Shown: positions 50,283-58,394 of the stretch, in pieces
Layout: each line of letters starts with the position of its first letter
How positions within the stretch are numbered: the stretch's first letter is position 1
Assembly (NCBI RefSeq): GCF_026239675.1
Contig: NZ_JAPIVQ010000002.1
Coordinates: 310,001-374,000, forward strand
Length of the DNA: 64,000 nt
Direction of reading: 5' to 3'
From: Pedobacter sp. PLR
GTDB lineage: Bacteria > Bacteroidota > Bacteroidia > Sphingobacteriales > Sphingobacteriaceae
Position numbers and translations under genes: made by a program
Notes under the pieces: model-generated
The model's input: the letters and a program-made list of their open reading frames with translations, nothing else
The model's database searches: none
Told to the model about the DNA's origin: nothing

Positions 50283-51743
50283 ATGAATACAGGCTTACAG
50301 CTCTACAATACCCTAACACGTAAAAAAGAACTTTTTGAACCGCTAAACGCACCTCATGTAGGTATGTATGTGTGCGGACCTACTGTTTACAGTGATGTTC
50401 ACCTGGGGAATTGTCGTACGTTCATATCTTTTGATTTGATCTTCAGGTATTTGAAGTATAGCGGTTATAAAGTCCGTTATGTGCGTAATATTACCGATGC
50501 CGGCCATTTGGAAGGGGATCGTGATGAAGGGGATGATAAATTTGCGAAAAGAGCAAAGCTGGAGGAACTGGAGCCAATGGAAATTGTACAAAAGTATACT
50601 TTGGGTTTCCATGATGTATTGAGAATGTTCAATACCCTGCCGCCAAGCATCGAGCCTACCGCTACCGGACACATCATCGAACAGATCGAAATGATCAAAG
50701 AGATCATGAACAACGGTTATGCCTACGAGTCTAACGGGACCATCTATTTTGATGTAGAAAAATACAGTGAAACTTATAACTATACCATTCTTACCAACAG
50801 AAACCTGGAAGATATGCTGGCCAATACCAGAGAACTGGGTGGACAGAATGAAAAGCGTGGCAGATTAGATTTTGCGCTTTGGATTAAAGCAAAGCCTGAA
50901 ACACTGATGCGCTGGGCCTCTCCATGGGGTGAAGGTTTTCCGGGATGGCATATCGAATGTTCCGCAATGAGTGCAAAATATCTGGGTGCAGAATTTGATA
51001 TTCATGGTGGTGGAATGGACCTTGCTGCAACACACCATACCAATGAAATTGCCCAGTCTGAGGCCTGCAGCCATAAACAACCCGCCAAATACTGGATGCA
51101 TACCAATATGCTAACGGTAAATGGAACAAGGATGTCAAAAAGCGCAGGTAACGGATTTTTACCGGAGCAGCTGTTTGCCGGTGATCATGATTTACTGGAA
51201 AAAGGATTCAGTCCGATGACTGTGAAGTTTTTCATGTTACAGGCACATTACCGCAGTACCTTAGACTTTTCAAATGAGGCTTTAGATGCTTCGGAAAAAG
51301 GTTTCAAAAGATTGATGAACGCCTTGAGTTTACTGGTTAAATTAACGCCTTCAGAAAGCAGTGATTTCGAAATTACGCCAATCGCAGACAATTGCGTAAA
51401 AGCAATGAACGATGATTTCAATAGTCCGGTAGTGATTGCCGAATTGTTCGAAGCCAGCAGAATCATCAATACGGTGTATGACGGTAAAGGAAAGATTTCG
51501 GCAGCAGAGTTAGCTAAACTAAAGCAACTGATGCAGGATTTCGTCTATGACATCTTCGGATTAAAAGATGAGGAGACTTCTAATATCGCCCTGAATTCTG
51601 TGTTAGATATGGTGATCGACTTGCGCCAGGCTGCAAAAGAGAACAAAGATTATGCGACTTCAGATAAAATCCGACTGGGACTTCAAAGTATGGGAATCCA
51701 GTTAAAAGACAGTAAAGACGGAACAACCTGGAATAAAGCTTAA
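50283..51743 (+). CDS. cysS: Cysteine-tRNA ligase
   Basis: Class I synthetase, 486 residues. Zinc ligand Cys31 in CGPTVYSD, HIGH-type motif H40-L-G-N43, zinc segment WHIECSAMS and HGGGMDLAATHHTNEIAQSEA, and KMSKS variant RMSKS (283-287). Helical anticodon region at the C-terminus is somewhat longer than in E. coli (461 residues). Single gene from its own promoter; a hairpin follows about 70 bases downstream. Confidence 0.96.
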   Translation: MNTGLQLYNTLTRKKELFEPLNAPHVGMYVCGPTVYSDVHLGNCRTFISFDLIFRYLKYSGYKVRYVRNITDAGHLEGDRDEGDDKFAKRAKLEELEPMEIVQKYTLGFHDVLRMFNTLPPSIEPTATGHIIEQIEMIKEIMNNGYAYESNGTIYFDVEKYSETYNYTILTNRNLEDMLANTRELGGQNEKRGRLDFALWIKAKPETLMRWASPWGEGFPGWHIECSAMSAKYLGAEFDIHGGGMDLAATHHTNEIAQSEACSHKQPAKYWMHTNMLTVNGTRMSKSAGNGFLPEQLFAGDHDLLEKGFSPMTVKFFMLQAHYRSTLDFSNEALDASEKGFKRLMNALSLLVKLTPSESSDFEITPIADNCVKAMNDDFNSPVVIAELFEASRIINTVYDGKGKISAAELAKLKQLMQDFVYDIFGLKDEETSNIALNSVLDMVIDLRQAAKENKDYATSDKIRLGLQSMGIQLKDSKDGTTWNKA

Positions 51744-51814
51744 CAATGTTCATTTGTTAATTACTTTTATCATTCAGAATTCTCAGAACTATTATATTCG
51801 TATTAAACATTTGT

Positions 51815-51833
51815 GCGCCAATGCTATTGGCGC
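51815..51833. terminator. Hairpin after cysS
   Basis: GCGCCAAT (51815-51822) and ATTGGCGC (51826-51833) form a perfect 8-bp stem with a GCT loop; the following sequence is AT-rich (TAAATATATTTT) but not a pure T tract. Possible terminator for cysS. Confidence 0.5.
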
Positions 51834-51897
51834 TAAATATATTTTACCAGATTTATTCGTACTAAAACAAAATTAAGTATTCAAACTATTTCAAATC

Positions 51898-52755
51898 ATG
51901 ATCAATAAAGTCCTTTATACTATGGTTGCCCTTTCTATGACTGTTAGTGCTTATGCACAAAAGTCGGACGGAACCACTAAATCTCTTGTTAAAGCAGAAA
52001 AAGAATTTGCGGAAAGCCTTGCAAAACATGGCGCTAAAAATGCTTTTACTACTTTTTCGGCAAATGATGCCCTGGTATTCAGACCGAATCCGGTGAATGC
52101 AAAAACTTATTACGCGACACAAGGGGATACCAAAGATTTGAGCTGGACACCAACTTATGCAAGAGTAGCTAAGAGTGGCGACTGGGGTTTTACAACTGGT
52201 CCATTTACGGATAACGGTGCGGAGAAAGCTTACGGACAGTACCTGTCGGTATGGAAAGCTAAAGATGGTAAATGGGAATTGGCAATGGATCTTGGCGTTA
52301 CACACAACAAACCATTGAACAAAGTACAGGATTCATTTATTGAGCCTAAGGAATTCTATACGCCTAAGTTTGCTACAGAGAAACATAGAGCAGCCGGAAA
52401 TGATATCATCGGGACTACAGAAAAAACGTTAAATACGACATTGAAGTCTTATGGCGTTGTTGCTTTTGCAAGTTTCTTAAACCCTGATGTCAGAGTATTG
52501 TTCCCTGGCTATGAGCCGATCATTGGAAAAGATAAAGCAATGGCTTTTTACAATGGAATGGTGAAAAACATGACACTTAAAACAACTAAAGCTGATAAGG
52601 CATTGGGTGGTGATATGGCTTATACTTATGGTATCGCAACTATCGATTATAAAGCAGACCTGAGAGAAAGTTTCAACTACGTGTTTATTTATGAGCGTCA
52701 GGCTGATCATAACTGGAACTTGATTATGCAGGTTTTCACACCAGCAGAACGTTAA
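51898..52755 (+). CDS. Secreted protein with two NTF2-like (SnoaL/DUF4440) domains
   Basis: 285 residues; signal peptide (1-20, ending AYAQ). Two repeats of an NTF2-like fold: about 27-145 (LVKAEKEFAESLAKHGAKNAFTTF...GDWGFTTGPFTDNG) and about 165-285 (AAGNDIIGTTEKTLNTTLKSYGVVAFASFLNPDVRVLFPGYEPIIGKDKAMAFY). NTF2-like proteins bind or turn over small molecules in a cone-shaped pocket; no catalytic set is recognisable. Single gene followed by a strong terminator. Confidence 0.75.
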   Translation: MINKVLYTMVALSMTVSAYAQKSDGTTKSLVKAEKEFAESLAKHGAKNAFTTFSANDALVFRPNPVNAKTYYATQGDTKDLSWTPTYARVAKSGDWGFTTGPFTDNGAEKAYGQYLSVWKAKDGKWELAMDLGVTHNKPLNKVQDSFIEPKEFYTPKFATEKHRAAGNDIIGTTEKTLNTTLKSYGVVAFASFLNPDVRVLFPGYEPIIGKDKAMAFYNGMVKNMTLKTTKADKALGGDMAYTYGIATIDYKADLRESFNYVFIYERQADHNWNLIMQVFTPAER

Positions 52756-52770
52756 TCAAATGAAAAGATA

Positions 52771-52812
52771 AAAAAAGGGTTTTTAAAGGTTTAACTTAAA
52801 AACCCTTTTTTT
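52771..52812 (+). terminator. Terminator
   Basis: AAAAAGGGTTTTTAA (to 52786) pairs with TTAAAAACCCTTTTT (from 52796), followed by T's to 52812. Confidence 0.88.
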
Positions 52813-52955
52813 ATGCGCTATATTTTAATCCTTTATTTTAATAATGTTTATCCTTTTCATGATACATGGAGTTTTCCTATACTATTTAGATAAGGATCGT
52901 ACTTTATCTGCGTTATGGATGAGGAGTAACCATAATTAATGAATAACCACACTTA

Positions 52956-53843
52956 ATGAAGAAACAAATACTAATCCTTGCGGCAATGTTGATTGCCGCT
53001 CAGAGTCAGGCTCAGAAATTTGATTTACAGGGCCAGAGAGGCGCCAGAGGCATTATGCCGGAAAATACTATTCAAGGAATGATTAAAGCCTTAGATCTCG
53101 GCGTAAACACCTTAGTGATGAATGCGGTGATCTCAAAAGATAAACAGGTTGTCCTTTCTCAGGAGCCTTATTTCAATGCAGAGATCAGCCTTAAACCAGA
53201 TGGCAAAGCCATCAGCTTAAAAGATCAAAAGAAATACAACATCTACAAGATGAACTATGAGGAGATTAAGAAATTCGACGTGGGGAGTAAAATCCATAAT
53301 CGTTTTCCTGGTCAGCAGAAATTTAAAGTGTCTAAGCCTTTGCTGGAAGAAACACTGGATTCTGTAGAGGCTTATGTAAAGGAAAACAGGTTGCCGAAAC
53401 CTAATTATAGCATTGAAACTAAACTGATCCCTAAAGGTGACGGTGAGTTTCAGCCGGAACCGGCAGAATTTGTGGATCTGATCATGGAGATTGTCAAAAG
53501 AAAGAAACTGGAGAAAAGAGTGACGATTCAGTCTTTTGATATCCGCACACTTCAGTATCTTCATGAAAACTATCCTAAGGTAAAAACGGGATTGCTGATT
53601 GATGAGAAGGAAGACTTTGAGAATAACATTCAGGAATTAGGGTTCAAACCGACAGTGTACAGCCCATACTCGGTGTTGGTGGGGAAAAGCCTGGTAGACA
53701 GGTGTCATGAAGCGGGGATTAAAATCATTCCATGGACGATCAATTCTACTAAAGAAATGAAATACCTGATTGGGCTTGGTGTAGATGGTCTGGTGACAGA
53801 TTATCCAAACCTGTTTAAAGCAGAATTGCTGAAAGGGGAATAA
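52956..53843 (+). CDS. Glycerophosphodiester phosphodiesterase-like protein, probably catalytically dead
   Basis: 295 residues; signal peptide (1-19, ending QSQA). TIM-barrel GDPD family, with PENT (35-38), YSIETKL, IQSFDIRTLQYL, PWTINS and GVDGLVTDYPN conserved. But the active-site residues of the first half are replaced: Gln27 for the catalytic His of HRG, Val54 and Asn56 for the metal-binding Glu and Asp (LVMNAV for LExD), and Gln69 for the second catalytic His (SQEP for SHEP). It has an intact frame and normal codon use, so it is maintained. It may bind a phosphodiester without cleaving it. Confidence 0.85.
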   Translation: MKKQILILAAMLIAAQSQAQKFDLQGQRGARGIMPENTIQGMIKALDLGVNTLVMNAVISKDKQVVLSQEPYFNAEISLKPDGKAISLKDQKKYNIYKMNYEEIKKFDVGSKIHNRFPGQQKFKVSKPLLEETLDSVEAYVKENRLPKPNYSIETKLIPKGDGEFQPEPAEFVDLIMEIVKRKKLEKRVTIQSFDIRTLQYLHENYPKVKTGLLIDEKEDFENNIQELGFKPTVYSPYSVLVGKSLVDRCHEAGIKIIPWTINSTKEMKYLIGLGVDGLVTDYPNLFKAELLKGE

Positions 53844-53870
53844 AAGCAAAGTATAAAAATCAGGATATAA

Positions 53871-53910
53871 AAAGAGCGGCCTTGAAATTTTCAAGGCCGC
53901 TCTTTTTATA
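53871..53910. terminator. Bidirectional terminator
   Basis: AAAGAGCGGCCTTGA (53871-53885) pairs perfectly with TCAAGGCCGCTCTTT (53891-53905), followed by T's. Lies between the convergent GDPD-like and moxR genes. Confidence 0.92.
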
Positions 53911-53976
53911 TCAATTAACATCTGGCTACCTTGAACAGAACAGTTCTGGCCATTAGCGATGCTTTATAACTTAAGT

Positions 53977-54939
53977 TTAAAATAGGTTTTTAATGATTTG
54001 CTCCATCGAAAGACCTTCTGCTTCTGCGCGGTAATTCCTGACAATCCGGTGTCTTAAAATGGCTGCCGCTACAGCTTGTACATCTTCAATATCCGGAGAA
54101 TATTTACCGGATATCGCTGCATGGCACTTCGCGCCGATAACCAGGAACTGAGAGGCCCTCGGACCTGCACCCCAGCTGATGTACTTGTTTACCTCTTCTG
54201 TGGCGTGTGCAGTATGCGGACGGGTTTTACTGGCCAGTTTAACGGCATATTCAACCACATTGTCGGCGATAGGGATATTTCTAACCAGTTTTTGGAAATA
54301 TTGGATCTGCTGGGCATTGATGATCTTTTTCAGCAGAACCACCTCATTATTGGTTGTGTTTTTAACAATCGTCAATTCTTCTTCAAAAGAAGGATAGCCC
54401 AAATGCACATGAAACATAAAACGATCCAGTTGAGCTTCCGGAAGGGGGTAAGTTCCTTCCTGTTCAATTGGATTCTGCGTAGCCAATACAAAGAAAGGAT
54501 TTGGCAATACATGTCTTTGTCCGGCAGCAGTAACCGCTTTTTCCTGCATGGCCTCTAATAGGGCGGCTTGCGTTTTAGGCGGTGTTCTGTTGATCTCATC
54601 TGCAAGGATGATATTTGAAAATATCGGCCCGGGAATGAATTTAAAGTTGCGGTCTTCACCAAGGATTTCTGCGCCAATGATGTCACTGGGCATGAGGTCC
54701 GGAGTGAACTGGATCCTGTTGAAATTAAGATCCAGTACATTCGATACCGTTTGAACCAGCAGGGTTTTTGCCAGGCCGGGAACGCCGACCAGCAGACAGT
54801 GACCATTGCTGAAAATGGATATTAAAACCGATTTGACCACTTCATCCTGCCCAATAACCACTTTGCCAATCTCGGCCTTAATGTCTTTGTATACCTGATG
54901 TAAGGCGTCTACTGCTTTGATATCGTTTTCAAACTGCAT
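53977..54939 (-). CDS. MoxR-family AAA+ ATPase
   Basis: 320 residues, cytosolic. Walker A GVPGLAKT (52-59), Walker B ILADEINRTPPKTQAALLEAM (about 113-133), sensor 1 FVLATQNPIEQEGTYPLPEAQLDRFMFHV, and the C-terminal lid (LRHRIVRNY). MoxR ATPases act as chaperones that help assemble metal-containing or VWA-domain protein complexes; in Bacteroidota they often sit beside DUF58 and VWA (Bat) genes, but none is in this window downstream. The surA-like gene lies 4 bases upstream, so the two share a transcript. Confidence 0.93.
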   Translation of the reverse strand: MQFENDIKAVDALHQVYKDIKAEIGKVVIGQDEVVKSVLISIFSNGHCLLVGVPGLAKTLLVQTVSNVLDLNFNRIQFTPDLMPSDIIGAEILGEDRNFKFIPGPIFSNIILADEINRTPPKTQAALLEAMQEKAVTAAGQRHVLPNPFFVLATQNPIEQEGTYPLPEAQLDRFMFHVHLGYPSFEEELTIVKNTTNNEVVLLKKIINAQQIQYFQKLVRNIPIADNVVEYAVKLASKTRPHTAHATEEVNKYISWGAGPRASQFLVIGAKCHAAISGKYSPDIEDVQAVAAAILRHRIVRNYRAEAEGLSMEQIIKNLF

Positions 54940-54943
54940 AGAA

Positions 54944-56302
54944 TTATTTCTTAGAGGTTTGAGCCCAGATTTTTAACTCATCACACTGATCATAGTCTTC
55001 TCCGATTCTGATGTAAGTATTTTCTCTTCTTTTCTCAAACCACTCGCTTAACGTACGGTCAACTTTAGCCTGTTGTGCTCTTTCTTTGAACTTCGCATAA
55101 TCTTGCTCCAGATTTCCTTTGTGCGGTGGAATTTTAGATTTCAGGTACAATAATTTATAACCTTCTTTACCATCCTGCCCCGTGAAACGAACAGGTTTAG
55201 ACAGATCACCAACTTTCATGGTATCTACTACTAAGAATACCTTAGGATCAAGTTTGTCTGCGGGAATGAATGTAGTTCTTGCGGTTACGTTATCTGCGTA
55301 AAGGATCATTCCACCATTGTATTGTGATTCTTTATTGTCTGAGTATAAAGAGGCAGCGGTAGAAAAAGTGATTTTTTTGTTAATGATGTTATTGTAAATA
55401 CTGTCTGCCTGAAGTTTTACACGTTCTAAACTTGCTGGTGTAATCTGTGGGCGAACAAGAATGTGACGAGCTTGAACCTGCTCTCCACGACGTTCAATTA
55501 CTTGTAAGATATGGAAACCATGTTCTGTTTCGAAAACCGGAGAAACTTCACCGGCTTTCAATTTGAAAGCCCATGCTGTAAATTCTTTTACCATTCTGGT
55601 ACGGTCAAAGAAACCTAAATCACCACCATCAGCTGCTGATCCCGGATCTTCCGAGTATGATTTTGCAAGGAAAGCAAAGTCTTCACCACTTTTAACCCTT
55701 AACCTTAAGGCATCGATTTTATCATGGAATTTCTGTTTTTCTACTTTAGTCAGCTTTGGGTGAAGTACGATTTCTCCAACCTCAAATTCTGTAGGAATAT
55801 CAGGTAAGCTGTCTTTTTTGTAAGAATCAAAGTATTTTTTAACCTCAAGAGGAGTGATGCTCACATCTTTGGTGATGTGTTGTTGCATATTGTCAGAAAT
55901 CAACTGTTCTTTAATGTCTGGTCTGATTTCATCTTTGTATTGCAAAACCGAACGGTTTAAGAATTGCTCTAAACGCTCTTCTCCACCTGCACGTTGGATT
56001 TGCATACGCATTCTTTTTTCGACTTCATTATCTACCTGAGATTCATCCACCGTAATTGAATCGATTTCTGCCTGTTGCTTTAGCAATTTTTGCGCAAGCA
56101 TTTGTTGTAAGATATAGCATTTTACCTTTTCATCTGCTGGATTACCAGAATTCAGGTATTGCGCATATTGTTGGTTCAAATCAGATAATAAAATGATATT
56201 ATTCCCTAATACAGCAACAACTTTATCTATATTTTTCTTTTGCGCTTGTGTGTTTAAAAACAAACAGATCAATCCGCCTGTAATCACTAAAAGTTTCTTC
56301 AT
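54944..56302 (-). CDS. SurA-like periplasmic peptidyl-prolyl isomerase/chaperone
   Basis: 452 residues from the ATG at 56302, which places the signal peptide (about 1-20, ending TQAQ) correctly; the frame is open five codons further. SurA N-terminal chaperone domain (about 22-160; KVVAVLGNNIILLSDLNQQYAQYL) and two parvulin domains (about 170-275 and 278-385; SEDPGSAADGGDLGFFDRTRMVKEF, QARHILVRPQITPASLERV). Helps outer-membrane proteins fold during transit. -7 element TAAATTTG leftward at 56331-56338. Co-transcribed with moxR. Confidence 0.92.
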   Translation of the reverse strand: MKKLLVITGGLICLFLNTQAQKKNIDKVVAVLGNNIILLSDLNQQYAQYLNSGNPADEKVKCYILQQMLAQKLLKQQAEIDSITVDESQVDNEVEKRMRMQIQRAGGEERLEQFLNRSVLQYKDEIRPDIKEQLISDNMQQHITKDVSITPLEVKKYFDSYKKDSLPDIPTEFEVGEIVLHPKLTKVEKQKFHDKIDALRLRVKSGEDFAFLAKSYSEDPGSAADGGDLGFFDRTRMVKEFTAWAFKLKAGEVSPVFETEHGFHILQVIERRGEQVQARHILVRPQITPASLERVKLQADSIYNNIINKKITFSTAASLYSDNKESQYNGGMILYADNVTARTTFIPADKLDPKVFLVVDTMKVGDLSKPVRFTGQDGKEGYKLLYLKSKIPPHKGNLEQDYAKFKERAQQAKVDRTLSEWFEKRRENTYIRIGEDYDQCDELKIWAQTSKK

Positions 56303-56330
56303 TCTATGTACGTTCAATTATATTCTTTTG

Positions 56331-56338
56331 CAAATTTA
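56331..56338 (-). promoter_or_regulatory. -7 element of the surA-like gene
   Basis: TAAATTTG read leftward, 28 bases before the ATG at 56302. No -33 element recognised. Confidence 0.45.
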
Positions 56339-56364
56339 ACATTAATATTCTTGAGGCGGTATTC

Positions 56365-56955
56365 TTAAAATTTCGCCAGTTTTCTCAATTCAGCTTCATT
56401 TACTTTCACTGGATATCGTTGTCTTAATTTCACTACCCAATCTTTTTCCAGTGCATTTTGATAATCAGCAATCACTATTCCTTTTTGTTCCTCGAAAGAG
56501 CCATCCCCATAAAGCGGCTGGTTTCTTTCATAAAAGTTGCGGAGTTGATGTTCGTCATTTTGAGCTCTATCCCAAACTTTTAACTCAGATACATTAAACA
56601 TGAGTACGGCATTTTTGTACTCATTGATCACCATGGAATAGGTAGCCTTTGGAATGGATGTCTTTTTTTGAGCACGTAGAGCAGTTTCATAATCTTTTAT
56701 TTCTGAAAGATAGGCCGTATCCCTGTCAAAACCCATTTCTATAGCATCCAGTACTTTAAGTTTGAAATCCAGGTAGAGGTTTAAATAGTCTTCCAGGTCT
56801 TTAAATGCAATATTTGCAGTCCCCGCATGGGTTTTCTTATAAACCCACATAAATTCTTTACTACTTACAGGTTTCCCGTTAATGCTGGCTACATTTTGTG
56901 CAAATGCGCTGGCAAAGGTCATACTGAAGAAGATAATGCAACAAGTTTTTCTCAC
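56365..56955 (-). CDS. SurA/PpiD-type periplasmic protein without a parvulin domain
   Basis: 196 residues; GTG start (CAC at 56953-56955) with signal peptide (about 1-19, ending AFAQ). Residues about 20-120 match the N-terminal domain of large Bacteroidota PPIases (VASINGKPVSSKEFMWVYKKT, LEDYLNLYLDFKLKVLDAIEMGFDRDTAY). It then jumps to the C-terminal part of that family (GIVIADYQNALEKDWVVKLRQRYPVKVNE) with no parvulin segment between. The frame is intact, so this looks like a compact paralogue or a deletion derivative, not an active isomerase. 62 bases upstream of the surA-like gene. Confidence 0.75.
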   Translation of the reverse strand: MRKTCCIIFFSMTFASAFAQNVASINGKPVSSKEFMWVYKKTHAGTANIAFKDLEDYLNLYLDFKLKVLDAIEMGFDRDTAYLSEIKDYETALRAQKKTSIPKATYSMVINEYKNAVLMFNVSELKVWDRAQNDEHQLRNFYERNQPLYGDGSFEEQKGIVIADYQNALEKDWVVKLRQRYPVKVNEAELRKLAKF

Positions 56956-57067
56956 AAAAGATATATGCTATATATATTTTAAGGCATAAAAGTAATAAAT
57001 AAAGGCACTATAATAGGATATTTAACTAATTTTAACAGAAAAAAGATTTCTAACAAAATCAGCATTA

Positions 57068-57754
57068 ATGGGCAGTGAACTAACAACGAACGGAGAAGCT
57101 TTACGTTTATTTTTTACAGAGGATATTTATTTGATTAAGGGGGAGGAAGGATATTCAACTGAAGAAGTATTGGTGTCTGTTGTTCAGGAAGATAGCGCTG
57201 TTTATGCAGTTTCGGAAGCTGAATCAGCTGGCTCAGTTTCTGAAGAAAATGAAGCGGGAATTCCTCAGCCAGGGGTCTCAGCGCCTGCAGTTACTCCGGT
57301 AACGGCAAGGGTTCCGCAAGTTCCGGCTATTCCTGTATTGAAAATTCCGGTTGAAAAACCAGCGGCTTTGTCTTTTACTTTTCTGGGGAAAAACAAAAAG
57401 AAGATTTTAATTCTGGTAAATGATGCGGAGCATGAGGTGAGCGATGAGCCGGGAAGGGAGCTGTTGCGGAAAATTGTGAAATCAATAAACTTAACGGCCA
57501 GTGATTTTGCCTTATTAAATTATGCAAAATACCCGAAAGCGAATTTTACAGAATTGCAGCAGTATTTTTCGAGCGGTTTGATTTTTGCTTTTGGTGTTTC
57601 TCCTGCCGATTTACAACTGCCGGCGAAGCCGGAAAATAAAATCGTGATGGAGGGAGAGGTCCGTCTGATATTCTCCGCAGAATTGAGGAAACTGGAACAA
57701 AGTCCAGCTGGAAAGAAAGAATTATGGGGAAGCCTTCAACAATTGGGATTATGA
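57068..57754 (+). CDS. Unknown protein with a domain resembling DNA polymerase III psi subunit
   Basis: 228 residues, no signal peptide. N-terminal part (about 1-38: GEALRLFFTEDIYLI), a disordered Glu/Ala/Pro/Val-rich linker (about 45-98) and a C-terminal domain (about 100-228). That domain has the layout of HolD/psi (UDG-like fold): KKILILVNDAEHE...ELLRKIVKSINLTASDFALLNYAKYP and an ending LRKLEQSPAGKKELWGSLQQL that parallels the psi ending LTDLRANPTARAALWQQI. It is upstream of rdgB with ATGA overlap. The psi relation is my pattern match, not established. Confidence 0.6.
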   Translation: MGSELTTNGEALRLFFTEDIYLIKGEEGYSTEEVLVSVVQEDSAVYAVSEAESAGSVSEENEAGIPQPGVSAPAVTPVTARVPQVPAIPVLKIPVEKPAALSFTFLGKNKKKILILVNDAEHEVSDEPGRELLRKIVKSINLTASDFALLNYAKYPKANFTELQQYFSSGLIFAFGVSPADLQLPAKPENKIVMEGEVRLIFSAELRKLEQSPAGKKELWGSLQQLGL

Positions 57755-58335
57755 TCACAGAATTAGTATTTGCCACAAATAATAAACATAAAACAGAAGA
57801 GGTTGGCAATTTATTGCGCGGCCAGTATAAAGTATTGAACCTAACGGATATAGGATGTACGGTTGATATTCCGGAAACAGGCAGCACATTCGCTGAAAAT
57901 GCGACTTTAAAAAGTAGTTACGTCGTAGAAAACTACCAGCTGGATTGCTTTGCAGACGATAGTGGCTTGGAGATTGAAGCACTAAACCAGGAGCCGGGAA
58001 TCTATTCGGCCAGGTATTCGGGTGTTAAGGATGATGCTGCAAATTTAAATCTGGTCCTTCAGAAAATGGAAGGGCAGGCCAACAGGAAAGCCCGTTTCAG
58101 AACGGTTGTTTCCCTGTTTAAAGACCATAAGAACTACCTTTTCGAAGGGATAATTAACGGAAAGATCGCTGAAAAACCAATGGGAAACCAGGGTTTTGGT
58201 TATGATCCCATTTTTATTCCTGAGGGCTATGACATCAGCTTCGCTCAGATGAGCATGGAGCAGAAAAATGAAATCAGTCACCGGGCAATTGCCATGCGCA
58301 AACTTATTGCTTTTTTAAAGGAACACCAGGTATAA
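57751..58335 (+). CDS. rdgB: RdgB/HAM1-type non-canonical purine NTP pyrophosphatase
   Basis: 194 residues from the ATG at 57751; it overlaps the upstream stop (ATGA 57751-57754), and the longer frame from 57724 adds unmatched residues. Hydrolyses dITP, XTP and ITP to monophosphates to keep them out of DNA and RNA. Motifs: FATNNKHKTEE at the start, ETGSTFAENATLKS, ADDSGLEIEALNQEPGIYSARYSG, and GFGYDPIFIPEGYDISFAQMSMEQKNEISHRAIA. Translational coupling to the psi-like gene. Its last 30 bases lie in the first unit of a tandem duplication (58303-58394). Confidence 0.95.
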   Translation: MITELVFATNNKHKTEEVGNLLRGQYKVLNLTDIGCTVDIPETGSTFAENATLKSSYVVENYQLDCFADDSGLEIEALNQEPGIYSARYSGVKDDAANLNLVLQKMEGQANRKARFRTVVSLFKDHKNYLFEGIINGKIAEKPMGNQGFGYDPIFIPEGYDISFAQMSMEQKNEISHRAIAMRKLIAFLKEHQV

Positions 58336-58394
58336 AACCGGAGAAAGCTTTATTGCTTTTTCGAAGGAACAGCAGGTATAACTACCGGCGAAAG
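58303..58394. repeat. Imperfect tandem duplication at the rdgB/OstA-like junction
   Basis: Unit 1 (58303-58347) encodes the end of rdgB; unit 2 (58348-58394) repeats it with about 40 of 45 positions alike (TTATTGC, GGAACA-CAGGTATAA, ACCGG-GAAAG). Unit 2 is used, on the other strand, as the last codons and stop of the OstA-like gene. Confidence 0.7.

Noticed and set aside
56365..56955. Frameshifted pseudogene of a large PPIase
   Set aside because: The reading frame is continuous from signal peptide to a family-like C-terminus, so a compact gene is more likely than a broken one.
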